Origin: Flavisolibacter longurius
GTDB lineage: Bacteria > Bacteroidota > Bacteroidia > Chitinophagales > Chitinophagaceae
Length of the DNA: 64,000 bases
Assembly (NCBI GenBank): GCA_014163555.1
Contig: JACJGO010000016.1
Span: forward strand, 62,001-126,000
Direction of reading: 5' to 3'
The notes below the pieces were generated by a model that was not told the DNA's origin, did not search any database, and saw nothing but the letters and a program-made list of their open reading frames with translations. The translations under genes and the position numbers were made by a program. Positions 8,856-16,527 of this stretch are shown here, piece after piece. How positions within the stretch are numbered: position 1 is the stretch's first letter; each line of letters starts with the position of its first letter.

Positions 8856-9377
8856 ATGAAAAAGATATTCTTCGCTGTCGGAACGGTTGTTATCATGGCT
8901 TCTTGTAGTCAGAACAATCCAAGAACAGAAACAGATACATTAACGCTGCGTCCGGCTGATACAGCAGGTCTGGCCCAGTTCCAGGCTTGGAAGGCGCAAA
9001 ACGAGCTGGCTACGGCGCAGGCTTTGCAGGCGCAACAAATGGAAGCCCAGCAGCCTGTACGGGAAGTGGTAAGGGAACGGGTGGTTTATGTAAACGAGCC
9101 TCGTAGCACGGCCCGTCGATCAAGCAGTACAGCCCGCCGTTCGTCCTCGGGTAGCAATGGGACTTATAGCTCAGGCAATACCAGTACCGCCCAACAGAAA
9201 AAAGGCTGGAGTAAAGCTGCCAAGGGTGCTGCCATTGGTGGTGCCGGTGGTGCTGTGGTAGGTGCGGTAGTAAATAAAAGAAACCGTGCTGTTGGTGCCG
9301 TGATTGGTGGTGTAGTTGGTGGTGCCGTGGGTTACGGTATAGGTCGCTCACAGGATAAAAAAGATGGCAGGTACTAG
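8856..9377 (+). CDS. Lipoprotein with glycine-zipper C-terminus
   Basis: A 173-residue lipoprotein precursor: MKKIFFAVGTVVIMASC, Cys17 as lipidation site. Residues ~20-70 are Ala/Gln-rich, ~80-115 are Arg/Ser/Thr-rich low complexity, and ~120-165 form a glycine zipper (GAAIGGAGGAVVGAVVN, GAVIGGVVGGAVGYGIG), the pattern of YMGG/Gly-zipper_2 envelope proteins. It ends in a polar tail, KDGRY. Probably embedded in or spanning an envelope membrane; role unknown. Confidence 0.85.
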   Translation: MKKIFFAVGTVVIMASCSQNNPRTETDTLTLRPADTAGLAQFQAWKAQNELATAQALQAQQMEAQQPVREVVRERVVYVNEPRSTARRSSSTARRSSSGSNGTYSSGNTSTAQQKKGWSKAAKGAAIGGAGGAVVGAVVNKRNRAVGAVIGGVVGGAVGYGIGRSQDKKDGRY

Positions 9378-9410
9378 GTCAATTGGCAATGGACAATTGC
9401 CAATACGCAA
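9378..9410 (+). repeat. Degenerate GGCAATT-type repeat, hairpin-forming
   Basis: Begins at the base after the stop codon. Contains ATTGGCAAT and, four bases on, its complement ATTGCCAAT, then CAATACGCAA. Same word family as at 15844, 43109, 51217 and 59238. Confidence 0.65.
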
Positions 9411-9460
9411 ATAGAACCTTCTTAACAGAAATGTAGTCTCTCTCGATTAAGCAGAAACAG

Positions 9461-9485
9461 AAGCGGAATGAACCTCATTCCGCTT
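9461..9485. terminator. Bidirectional terminator between convergent genes
   Basis: An 11-bp stem AAGCGGAATGA / TCATTCCGCTT with a three-base loop, followed by a T-run. It overlaps the stop codon of the minus-strand EcsC gene at 9475. Confidence 0.8.
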
Positions 9486-10212
9486 TTTTTATTTGTGCCG
9501 GAAAGAGCCGCATGCGGTAGGCGTTCATAGCTGTCTGCCCCAATTGGTTGATGAGCCTGTAATTGACCACCACACCTACCACCGCGCCAATGCCCGGGAT
9601 CAGTTGTGCCATTTTTGCAAGGTCAATATAATCGCGGTATTCCTGCTGAAAGGGGCGCCAGTTGAACTGGTGAATGTCATCGGGAAGCGCCATTTTTTGT
9701 ACATCCCAATTGTGCATTTGCAGGTATACATTCCGCCGGTGTTCCTGGCTGCTGAAAGCAAGCTGAAAAATATGTAGAATGTACACCCGCTCTTTGTAAT
9801 CTTTTACATCAAAGCCATACAAGGCCGCCATATCAAACAGCATTTTTAATTTGATGCTCAGCAAAATGGGAAAATCCGCAAGGCCCAGCAGCAAACCACC
9901 TGCCCCGGTAATGCCACCTTCTGCCGCCGCCGTGTGCCGGTAATTTTTTATTAGTCGCTCCACCAATTCTTCGGTTTGCTGGAGCGACTGAACCGGCACT
10001 GGTTTTTTTGTGGTGAATTTGGCGCCAAACAGCACACCGCGGATCATTTGCTTTAAGGCTACCGTAATGGCATTGTGCACTTTTTCGGGGATATAGCTGT
10101 TGATTTTTGTCTGTACGTTTTTGGAAAGCTTGTTCAGCAGCGAAGGCTTTCGCTGCATTTTTTTCTGCCAGGTGGTGAGTTCCTCAAATGCCGTTTGCTC
10201 GTATTGCTGCAT
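9475..10212 (-). CDS. EcsC family protein
   Basis: A 245-residue protein with EcsC features: an N-terminal helical part, then AAAEGGITGAGGLLLGLADFPILLSIKLKMLFDMAALYGFD in the middle, which carries the Gly-rich hydrophobic hairpin, and LIPGIGAVVGVVVNYRLINQLGQTAMNAYRMRLF near the C-terminus. EcsC is the poorly understood third protein of the Bacillus Ecs transporter locus; here no ABC transporter gene is adjacent, so it acts alone or elsewhere. Likely membrane-associated. Confidence 0.88.
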   Translation of the reverse strand: MQQYEQTAFEELTTWQKKMQRKPSLLNKLSKNVQTKINSYIPEKVHNAITVALKQMIRGVLFGAKFTTKKPVPVQSLQQTEELVERLIKNYRHTAAAEGGITGAGGLLLGLADFPILLSIKLKMLFDMAALYGFDVKDYKERVYILHIFQLAFSSQEHRRNVYLQMHNWDVQKMALPDDIHQFNWRPFQQEYRDYIDLAKMAQLIPGIGAVVGVVVNYRLINQLGQTAMNAYRMRLFPAQIKKAE

Positions 10213-10360
10213 GGTGCCTGATTAAAAGATTGAAAACGCTGACGTTTCAAAAAACCATTCCAGCTTACAATTTACAGCAGTTCACCCAACACAAGAATGC
10301 AAAGACCATCTATGCAGGCAATGCTTATTTTTCTTACATTCAAAAAACATTCTCCTCCTT

Positions 10361-11791
10361 ATGCGCTACTTATTTTTACTGACGGTTTGCCTGGCCGTAT
10401 CCGCATCATCGTTCGCACAGGCCGATTCATCTTACCGCTACAAAGAGGCGCTGCGCCTGATTGATGCCTGGCTGGAAGGCCAGCGTGATTTTGATAAGCT
10501 GCCGGGAATTTCCGTGGCGATTTTAAAAGACCAGGAAATCATCTACAAAAAAGGCTTTGGTGTAACGGACCTGCAGAAAAAAGCGCCGGCCAACTCGCAA
10601 ACGGTGTACAGCATTTGTTCCATTTCCAAGCTGTTTACCGCCATCGCCATTATGAAGTTGTGGGAAGAAGGCAAGCTCCGGCTGGATGATTCCATCGCAG
10701 CGCTGCTGCCTTCGTACAACTTAAAGCAGCAGTATGCAGAAAGCACACCGATCACCATCCGCTCCCTGCTCACGCATTCTTCCGGATTGCCCCGCGAAGC
10801 GGAGTACCCTTACTGGAGCAATAATTTTACCTTTCCCACGGCACAGCAGGTAGCCGAAAAGCTGGGCACCCAGCAAACACTTTATCCGGCATCTACTTAC
10901 TGGCAATATAGTAATCTTGGCATTACCTTGCTTGGTGAAGTAGTGGCAAAAATTTCCGGTCAGCCGTATGAAAAATACTTGGAAGAAAACATTCTGAAAC
11001 CACTGCGCCTGGCTGATACGCGTACATATATGCCCAAAGAGTTGTGGGGCTCAAAGCTGGCAACCGGTTACAGCGCCATTCACCGCGATGGCAGCCGACA
11101 GGCACAACCCCTTTTTAATGCAGCCGGCATTACTGCTGCCGCAGGTTTCTCGTCTACGGTAGAAGACCTGGCCCGTTTTGCTGCCTGGCAGTTTCGCCTG
11201 ATGCAAAACGGCGGCAAAGAAATTATTAAAGCGTCTACGCTCCGCGAAATGCACCGCGTCAACTGGCTCGATCCCGATTGGAAACTGGGCTGGGGGCTTG
11301 GCTTTTCCGTTTTCCAGGAAGGCGGAAATACGTATGTGGGTCACGGCGGGTCCTGTCCCGGTTATGTGTCGCTGCTGGAGATGGATCCCAAAGAAAAGCT
11401 GGCAGTAGCGGTAATGATCAATGGACAAGGCGTGCCTACCGACAAATACGCCACGGGCATTTTTTCCATTTTACAAAAGGCAAAAGCCGGCAATGCAAAA
11501 ATGGATTCGCTGGACCTGGAGCCCTATGCCGGCTATTATGATTCCTACGCCTGGCGGGGTGAAACAGTGGTGCTTCCCTGGCAGGGTGGACTGGCCATGT
11601 TCTCACTGCCCTCCACCAATCCGGCCACAGGCCTTACCGTTTTTAAGCCGGTAGGGAAGAACCTTTTCAGGCGTGTACGCAGCGATGGTTCACTGGGTGA
11701 AGAACTCCGGTTTGAACGGGACGCTTCCGGAAAGGTTTTACGCCTGTGGCGCCACAGCAATCCATCGCACCGCATGATTAAACAATTATAG
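10361..11791 (+). CDS. Serine hydrolase, beta-lactamase/penicillin-binding class C family
   Basis: A 476-residue exported enzyme: signal peptide MRYLFLLTVCLAVSASSFAQ, then a class C beta-lactamase-like fold. Catalytic SxxK is S87-I-S-K90, the second motif YxN is YSN in STYWQYSNLG near 180, and the third motif is HGG (GHGGSCPGY, near 330). Residues after ~375 form a beta-rich C-terminal domain like that in Bacteroidota esterase/D-aminopeptidase relatives. These enzymes hydrolyse D-Ala peptides, esters or unknown amides; beta-lactam resistance should not be assumed. It has its own terminator. Confidence 0.9.
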   Translation: MRYLFLLTVCLAVSASSFAQADSSYRYKEALRLIDAWLEGQRDFDKLPGISVAILKDQEIIYKKGFGVTDLQKKAPANSQTVYSICSISKLFTAIAIMKLWEEGKLRLDDSIAALLPSYNLKQQYAESTPITIRSLLTHSSGLPREAEYPYWSNNFTFPTAQQVAEKLGTQQTLYPASTYWQYSNLGITLLGEVVAKISGQPYEKYLEENILKPLRLADTRTYMPKELWGSKLATGYSAIHRDGSRQAQPLFNAAGITAAAGFSSTVEDLARFAAWQFRLMQNGGKEIIKASTLREMHRVNWLDPDWKLGWGLGFSVFQEGGNTYVGHGGSCPGYVSLLEMDPKEKLAVAVMINGQGVPTDKYATGIFSILQKAKAGNAKMDSLDLEPYAGYYDSYAWRGETVVLPWQGGLAMFSLPSTNPATGLTVFKPVGKNLFRRVRSDGSLGEELRFERDASGKVLRLWRHSNPSHRMIKQL

Positions 11792-11825
11792 CGTAATGGC
11801 TAAATGAAAGACATTGGTTCATAAC

Positions 11826-11860
11826 AAAAATTCCCTTCTGTTCTGTAGAAGGGAATTTTT
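11826..11860. terminator. Rho-independent-type terminator
   Basis: A 14-bp stem AAAAATTCCCTTCT / AGAAGGGAATTTTT with loop GTTCTGT, 35 bases after the serine hydrolase stop; symmetrical enough to serve both convergent genes. Confidence 0.82.
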
Positions 11861-11894
11861 TTATAAGTAGAATGAAACACGAAGCATGTATCGA

Positions 11895-11928
11895 AATCAA
11901 TTGCGCATTGCCTATTGCCAATTGCTCC
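11895..11928 (-). repeat. Degenerate GGCAATT-type repeat
   Basis: On the minus strand it reads GCAATTGGCAATAGGCAATG and lies in sense orientation just behind the AIM24 gene stop at 11935. Confidence 0.65.
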
Positions 11929-11934
11929 TTGAAC

Positions 11935-12741
11935 CTACCGTCCGTCACCATCCAGGAAATTGCCCAGCGGTCCCAGGAGGCTGCCTTCTTCTTTGCGGTT
12001 GACCGTACCGTAGGAAAGAATGCGGCTGGCCAAGCGGCTCACCGGCAAGGATTGAATCCATACTTTACCCGGGCCACGCAGCACGGCAAAGAACAAACCT
12101 TCTCCACCGAAGATGGTATTCTTGATGCCGCCCACAAACTGGATGTCGTAATCTACGGATGACTGAAATGCTACAATACAACCCGTATCGATCTTTAGAA
12201 TCTCTCCCGGCCGCAGTTCCCGCTCCAGCACAAAACCACCGGCGTGGCAAAACGCCAAGCCATCGCCTTCTAGCTTTTGCATGATAAAACCTTCGCCGCC
12301 AAAAAGCCCTGTGCCCAGCCGGCGCTGGAATTCGATGCCGATGCTGACACCTTTGGCTGCGCAGAGAAAGGAATCCTTCTGGCAGATGATCTTGTGCCCC
12401 AGCGTAGCCAGGTTCAGCGGAATGATTTTGCCGGCATAAGGCGCCGCGAAATAGACTTTCTTTTTTCCGTGGGCGGCATTGGAAAATGCTGTCATAAACA
12501 GGCTTTCACCGGTGAGAATTCGTTTGCCTGCCGACATCAGCTTTCCTAAAAAACCACCCGACTGCTGGCGGCTGCCGTCACCAAAAATGGTTTGCATCTG
12601 GATGCCTTCGTCCATCATCATAAAGGCGCCGCTTTCGGCAATGGCGGTTTCTTCGGGGTCCAGCTCAATCTCCACGCACTGCATTTCTTCGCCGTAAATG
12701 CGGTAGTCAATTTCGTGGGAGGTTCTATTGTGAAAACTCAT
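11935..12741 (-). CDS. AIM24 / TIGR00266 family protein
   Basis: A 268-residue protein of the AIM24 (DUF124, TIGR00266) family, a beta-rich fold related to tryptophan RNA-binding attenuator-like barrels. Recognisable parts are [31 protein letters not shown] near 12-40, [11 protein letters not shown] near 75-85, [17 protein letters not shown] and [26 protein letters not shown]. The eukaryotic homologue supports mitochondrial inner-membrane organisation; the bacterial role is not known. The ATG at 12741 ([17 protein letters not shown]) fits the family start. Divergent from the M16 protease gene. Confidence 0.9.
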   Translation of the reverse strand: MSFHNRTSHEIDYRIYGEEMQCVEIELDPEETAIAESGAFMMMDEGIQMQTIFGDGSRQQSGGFLGKLMSAGKRILTGESLFMTAFSNAAHGKKKVYFAAPYAGKIIPLNLATLGHKIICQKDSFLCAAKGVSIGIEFQRRLGTGLFGGEGFIMQKLEGDGLAFCHAGGFVLERELRPGEILKIDTGCIVAFQSSVDYDIQFVGGIKNTIFGGEGLFFAVLRGPGKVWIQSLPVSRLASRILSYGTVNRKEEGSLLGPLGNFLDGDGR

Positions 12742-12869
12742 TGTAAAAATTTTTGCGGAAGGTAATAAAACGGCCGGAGGCAAAGCCCTTCCGGAATTAA
12801 AAAATGGTTAGCGGCGGCCTGTCGTATCTGCATTTGCACTAATTTGTTGCATCCAAAAACAAATCACAC

Positions 12870-15755
12870 ATGAAGAAGATCGTAACCGGATTGCTTTCTG
12901 CCACCCTGTTGGCCTCTGTTGCCTTTGGCCAGGCAAAACTGGTGGAGAAAGTCACGAAAAAGGGCACCGAACTGGTGATCCCGTATGAAAAATATGTGTT
13001 GCCTAACGGCCTTACCGTGATCATTCACGAAGACCGCAGTGATCCCGTGGTGCATGTAGATGTTACCTACCATGTAGGCTCGGCCCGTGAAGAGATCGGC
13101 AAATCGGGCTTTGCCCATTTTTTTGAGCACATGATGTTCCAGGGTAGTGACAACGTGGGCGATGAACAGCATTTCAAGATTGTTACCGATGCCGGTGGCA
13201 CGTTAAACGGGACCACCAACCGTGACCGCACCAATTATTTTGAAACCGTACCGGCCAACCAATTGGAGAAAGCCCTGTGGCTGGAAGCCGACCGCATGGG
13301 TTTTTTGCTGGATGCGGTGACGCAGAAAAAATTTGAAGTGCAACGGGCCACGGTGAAGAACGAACGCGGACAGAACTACGACAATCGTCCCTACGGTTTG
13401 CAAAGCGAATACATGGCCAAGAACCTGTATCCTTACGGTCATCCATATTCGTGGTTGACGATTGGTTACTTGGAAGACCTGAACCGCAGCGACGTGAATG
13501 ACCTGAAGAATTTTTTCCTGCGCTGGTATGGTCCTAACAATGCCACGCTGACCATTGGCGGCGATGTAAATACACCGGAAGTATTGAAGCTGGTGCAGAA
13601 ATATTTTGGTTCGATTCCCAGCGGCCCGAAAGTGGCACCCATGAAGCCGGCGCCGGCCATGGTGGACAAGGACCGCTATGTAAGTTATGTTGACAATTAT
13701 GCCCGTGCGTCGCAATTGCGCATTACGTATCCCACCGTAGAAGATTACCATCCCGACGGGCCAGCGCTTTCGTTGCTGGCCCAGGTGCTGGGTGGTGGTT
13801 TTGGCGGCGGCCGTGGGGGTGGTGGCAGTGCCAACCGCAACTCTGTTTTTTATCAAACCATGATCAAGCCCCAAAAGGCCCTGCAGGCCAGCGCCAGCAG
13901 CCAGGCTTCGGAACTGGCGGGTGAGTTTACCATTACGGTAACCCCGTATCCCGAAAGCAGTCTTGCTGATATGGAAAAGCTGGTGGCCCAGGCTTTTGCC
14001 GAATTTGAAAAGCGTGGTGTAACCGCCGAAGACGTGGAAAAATTCAAGACCGGTTTTGAAGCCCGTACCCTGAACAGTCTTGCCAGCGTTTCCGGAAAAG
14101 TATCCACCCTGGCTGCGTTTGAAACGTTTACCGGCAATCCGAATATGCTGAAAAAGTTGCTGGACCGGTACAGCAAGCTGACGAAAGAAGACGTGATGCG
14201 GGTGTACAACCAGTACATCAAAAACAAGCCGCGGGTGGTGCTGAGCACACTGGCCAAAGGACAGGAAGCCCTCGTGGCCGCACCGGATAACTATACCGTC
14301 GACACTACCCATTACAAGGCCCCGGATTATGGCTACGCCGGATTGAAATACAATAAGGCAAAGGATAATTTTGATCGCAGCAAAACCCCCGGCAATGGTC
14401 CCAATCCTACGGTAAAAGTGCCCGCCTTCTGGCGCAAGGATCTGCCCAGCGGCATCAAGATGATCGGAACGCAAAACACCGAGATCCCGGTGGTGACGGT
14501 TTCGATATCCATCTCCGGCGGTCACCTCCTGCAGGCGGGTGATCTTTCAAAAGCAGGCTTGGCTTCTTTCTTTGCCCGCATGATGAACGAAGACACAAAG
14601 AACTATACGGCGGAACAGTTTTCCGAAGAGCTGCAAAAACTGGGAAGTTCCATCAGTGTAAGCAGCAGTACCGACGCCATTACGGTTAACGTGCAAACGT
14701 TGAAGAAGAACATTGACAAAACAATGGCCCTGGTGGAAGAACGCCTTTTTAACCCGAAGTTCTCTGAAGAAAGCTTCAAGCGTTTGCATCGTCAGTCGAT
14801 GGAAAGTTTCAAGCAGGCCAAATCGCAACCCGCTTCGGTGGCCAGCGCTGTATTTGCCAAATTAAATTACGGTCCCAATCATATCCTGGGCATTGGTGAA
14901 GGCGGCACCGAAAAAACGGTTGCCAACATTACGCTGCAAGACATCCAGAATTATTACAACAACTACATGACCTCGATGGGAACAAAAGTGGTGGTTGTAG
15001 GCGATGTGACACAGGCGGAAATTCTTCCTAAACTCTCTTTCCTGGACAAACTGCCCAAAAAGAAAGTGGTACTGCCCAAAGTTGATCCCACACCAGCTGT
15101 AGAAAAAACAACCGTGTATATGGTGGATATTCCGAAAGCTGCACAATCGGAATTCCGTGTAGGATATGCAACGGGATTGAAGTACGATGCCACCGGCGAC
15201 TACTACAAATCGTACCTGATGAACTTCCCGATGGGAGGCAGCTTTAACAGCCGCATCAATCTTAACCTGCGCGAAGACAAAGGCTGGACCTATGGGGCCC
15301 GGAGCAATTTTACCGGTGATGAATACAGCGGTGAATTTGCCTTCAGTTCCGGTATTAAAGCCGGCGCAACCGACAGTGCGCTGATTGAAGTGATGAAGGA
15401 GATTAAAAATTATACAGCCAACGGGCCTTCTGATGAAGAGCTGGATTTTATGAAAAATGCCATTGGTCAACGCGATGCTTTAGCGTATGAAACCGGTGTG
15501 CAGAAAGCGGCCTTTATCCGCCGCATTCTGGATTACAACCTGCCGGCAAATTATGTAGAGCAGCAGGCCAAAATCTTGCGCACCCTGACCAAAGAACAGG
15601 TAAAAGCAGTGGCGCAGCGATACCTGCACCCGGACAAAATGAACATTTTGCTGGTAGGTGATAAGAAAAAAATTCTGGACGGCGTGAAAAAGCTGGGCTA
15701 TGATATTGTGGAACTGGATGTGGACGGCAACCTGGCGAACAAACAGGTTTTCTAA
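12870..15755 (+). CDS. M16 family zinc protease, two-domain, exported
   Basis: A 961-residue precursor with signal peptide MKKIVTGLLSATLLASVAFGQ. The inverted zinc motif HFFEH lies at residues 83-87, with the third ligand Glu expected in the following helix near 160 (TVKNERGQ). Pitrilysin-type repeat domains pair an active N-terminal half (to ~480) with a C-terminal half starting near 510 (KVPAFWRKDLPSGIKMIGTQNTEIP) that has no HxxEH and closes the chamber. A glycine-rich loop (GGGFGGGRGGGGS) near 308-321 is an insertion. Probably degrades peptides in the periplasm. A strong terminator follows. Confidence 0.94.
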   Translation: MKKIVTGLLSATLLASVAFGQAKLVEKVTKKGTELVIPYEKYVLPNGLTVIIHEDRSDPVVHVDVTYHVGSAREEIGKSGFAHFFEHMMFQGSDNVGDEQHFKIVTDAGGTLNGTTNRDRTNYFETVPANQLEKALWLEADRMGFLLDAVTQKKFEVQRATVKNERGQNYDNRPYGLQSEYMAKNLYPYGHPYSWLTIGYLEDLNRSDVNDLKNFFLRWYGPNNATLTIGGDVNTPEVLKLVQKYFGSIPSGPKVAPMKPAPAMVDKDRYVSYVDNYARASQLRITYPTVEDYHPDGPALSLLAQVLGGGFGGGRGGGGSANRNSVFYQTMIKPQKALQASASSQASELAGEFTITVTPYPESSLADMEKLVAQAFAEFEKRGVTAEDVEKFKTGFEARTLNSLASVSGKVSTLAAFETFTGNPNMLKKLLDRYSKLTKEDVMRVYNQYIKNKPRVVLSTLAKGQEALVAAPDNYTVDTTHYKAPDYGYAGLKYNKAKDNFDRSKTPGNGPNPTVKVPAFWRKDLPSGIKMIGTQNTEIPVVTVSISISGGHLLQAGDLSKAGLASFFARMMNEDTKNYTAEQFSEELQKLGSSISVSSSTDAITVNVQTLKKNIDKTMALVEERLFNPKFSEESFKRLHRQSMESFKQAKSQPASVASAVFAKLNYGPNHILGIGEGGTEKTVANITLQDIQNYYNNYMTSMGTKVVVVGDVTQAEILPKLSFLDKLPKKKVVLPKVDPTPAVEKTTVYMVDIPKAAQSEFRVGYATGLKYDATGDYYKSYLMNFPMGGSFNSRINLNLREDKGWTYGARSNFTGDEYSGEFAFSSGIKAGATDSALIEVMKEIKNYTANGPSDEELDFMKNAIGQRDALAYETGVQKAAFIRRILDYNLPANYVEQQAKILRTLTKEQVKAVAQRYLHPDKMNILLVGDKKKILDGVKKLGYDIVELDVDGNLANKQVF

Positions 15756-15776
15756 TCTAAACTGGAAGCAAATAAT

Positions 15777-15808
15777 AAAGAGGCCCTGCTGCAAGGCAGG
15801 GCCTCTTT
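15777..15808 (+). terminator. Rho-independent-type terminator
   Basis: A 13-bp G/C-rich stem AAAGAGGCCCTGC / GCAGGGCCTCTTT, loop TGCAAG, then Ts; 21 bases after the M16 stop. Confidence 0.88.
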
Positions 15809-15843
15809 TTATTGCCTTTGGCAGCAAATGTGCAGGATTGCTT

Positions 15844-15875
15844 TAATGGGCAATGAACAATAGGCAATATGCAAG
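15844..15875 (+). repeat. Degenerate GGCAATT-type repeat
   Basis: GGGCAATGAACAATAGGCAA pattern behind the terminator of the M16 gene, in sense orientation. Confidence 0.6.
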
Positions 15876-15951
15876 TGTGGAGATGAATCTTGCACTGTTT
15901 TTAATAAAGCAGATTTGGTGGGACAAATGTAAACTGTACAATAAGTAGCAT

Positions 15952-16203
15952 ATGAGTTTAGGTGATGACCTGTTGAAAAAGATCAATAAAAAGTTTGAGC
16001 CTTCTGCCAACATTCCGATGCGGTACCGGAGCTACGACCTGGTGCTGATTACGGATAAAGAAGGCAATGCCGTGCAGTTATTTATGGGCAAGGCAAACGA
16101 GGCTGGCGTCATTAAAGGCGACCGGTATGCACGAACCCTTAAATATGATCGCGAAGGCCGGCTCATCAAAGACCATTGGGAGCGCAAAGGCCGGTCTAGC
16201 TGA
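15952..16203 (+). CDS. Small conserved-looking protein, unknown
   Basis: An 83-residue soluble, basic protein: N-terminal helix MSLGDDLLKKINKKFEP, then YDLVLITDKEGNAVQLFMGKANEAGVIKGDRYARTLKYDREG with alternating polar and hydrophobic residues, ending DHWERKGRSS. I do not recognise a named domain, but its composition and codon use match the neighbours and the frame is fully open, so I take it as real. A possible two-gene unit with the tiny membrane gene 12 bases downstream. Confidence 0.7.
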   Translation: MSLGDDLLKKINKKFEPSANIPMRYRSYDLVLITDKEGNAVQLFMGKANEAGVIKGDRYARTLKYDREGRLIKDHWERKGRSS

Positions 16204-16215
16204 CACCGATGAGCT

Positions 16216-16377
16216 ATGAATGGCACCTTTTGTGTACAGTGTAAGAAAAGAATAGATATGTTAGTTCCCTTTATAGCCTTATTGATTGTGTTGATTTTGG
16301 TGATACGGTTCCTGGTACTGGCAAATAAAAAGAAAAACCAGGGTAGTGATTTGGGCGACAGCAGGGCAGGAGCGTAG
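16216..16377 (+). CDS. Tiny single-pass membrane protein, possibly with a CxxC head
   Basis: A 53-codon frame below usual annotation size. From the ATG at 16216 it begins MNGTFCVQCKKRID, a CxxC knuckle, then a strongly hydrophobic segment (MLVPFIALLIVLILVIRFLVL) and a basic, polar tail (ANKKKNQGSD). A second in-frame ATG at 16258 would give the membrane segment alone (39 residues). The segment/positive-tail layout is what a real small inner-membrane protein would show, but there is no strong ribosome site. Confidence 0.4.
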   Translation: MNGTFCVQCKKRIDMLVPFIALLIVLILVIRFLVLANKKKNQGSDLGDSRAGA

Positions 16378-16410
16378 AGATGTGAGAGGTGAAAGGTCAA
16401 ACGTGAAACT
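16378..16410 (+). repeat. Degenerate ACGTGAA-type repeat
   Basis: GTGAGAGGTGAAAGGTCAAACGTGAAAC pattern directly after the small membrane gene stop; the same word family as at 32639, 43905 and 44020. Confidence 0.55.
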
Positions 16411-16457
16411 GCAGCGTTGCTATACCTTCTATCTTCTTTACGATAGTTCGTTGGTCT

Positions 16458-16497
16458 ATCAACTTGTGAACAAGTGAACCCGTGAACCTGTAAACTT
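16458..16497 (-). repeat. Degenerate GTTCACAG-type repeat
   Basis: Minus strand reads TTACAGGTTCACGGGTTCAC and on, with 8-9 bp period, in sense orientation behind the gene ending at 16528. The same word occurs at 32676-32712. Confidence 0.65.
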
Positions 16498-16527
16498 TCT
16501 CCTATTTAACGTTTCCCCTCCCGCTCC

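Noticed and set aside
10361-11791. Antibiotic-resistance beta-lactamase
   Set aside because: Class C-like motifs are shared by many esterases and peptidases; length and C-domain fit the non-resistance group.
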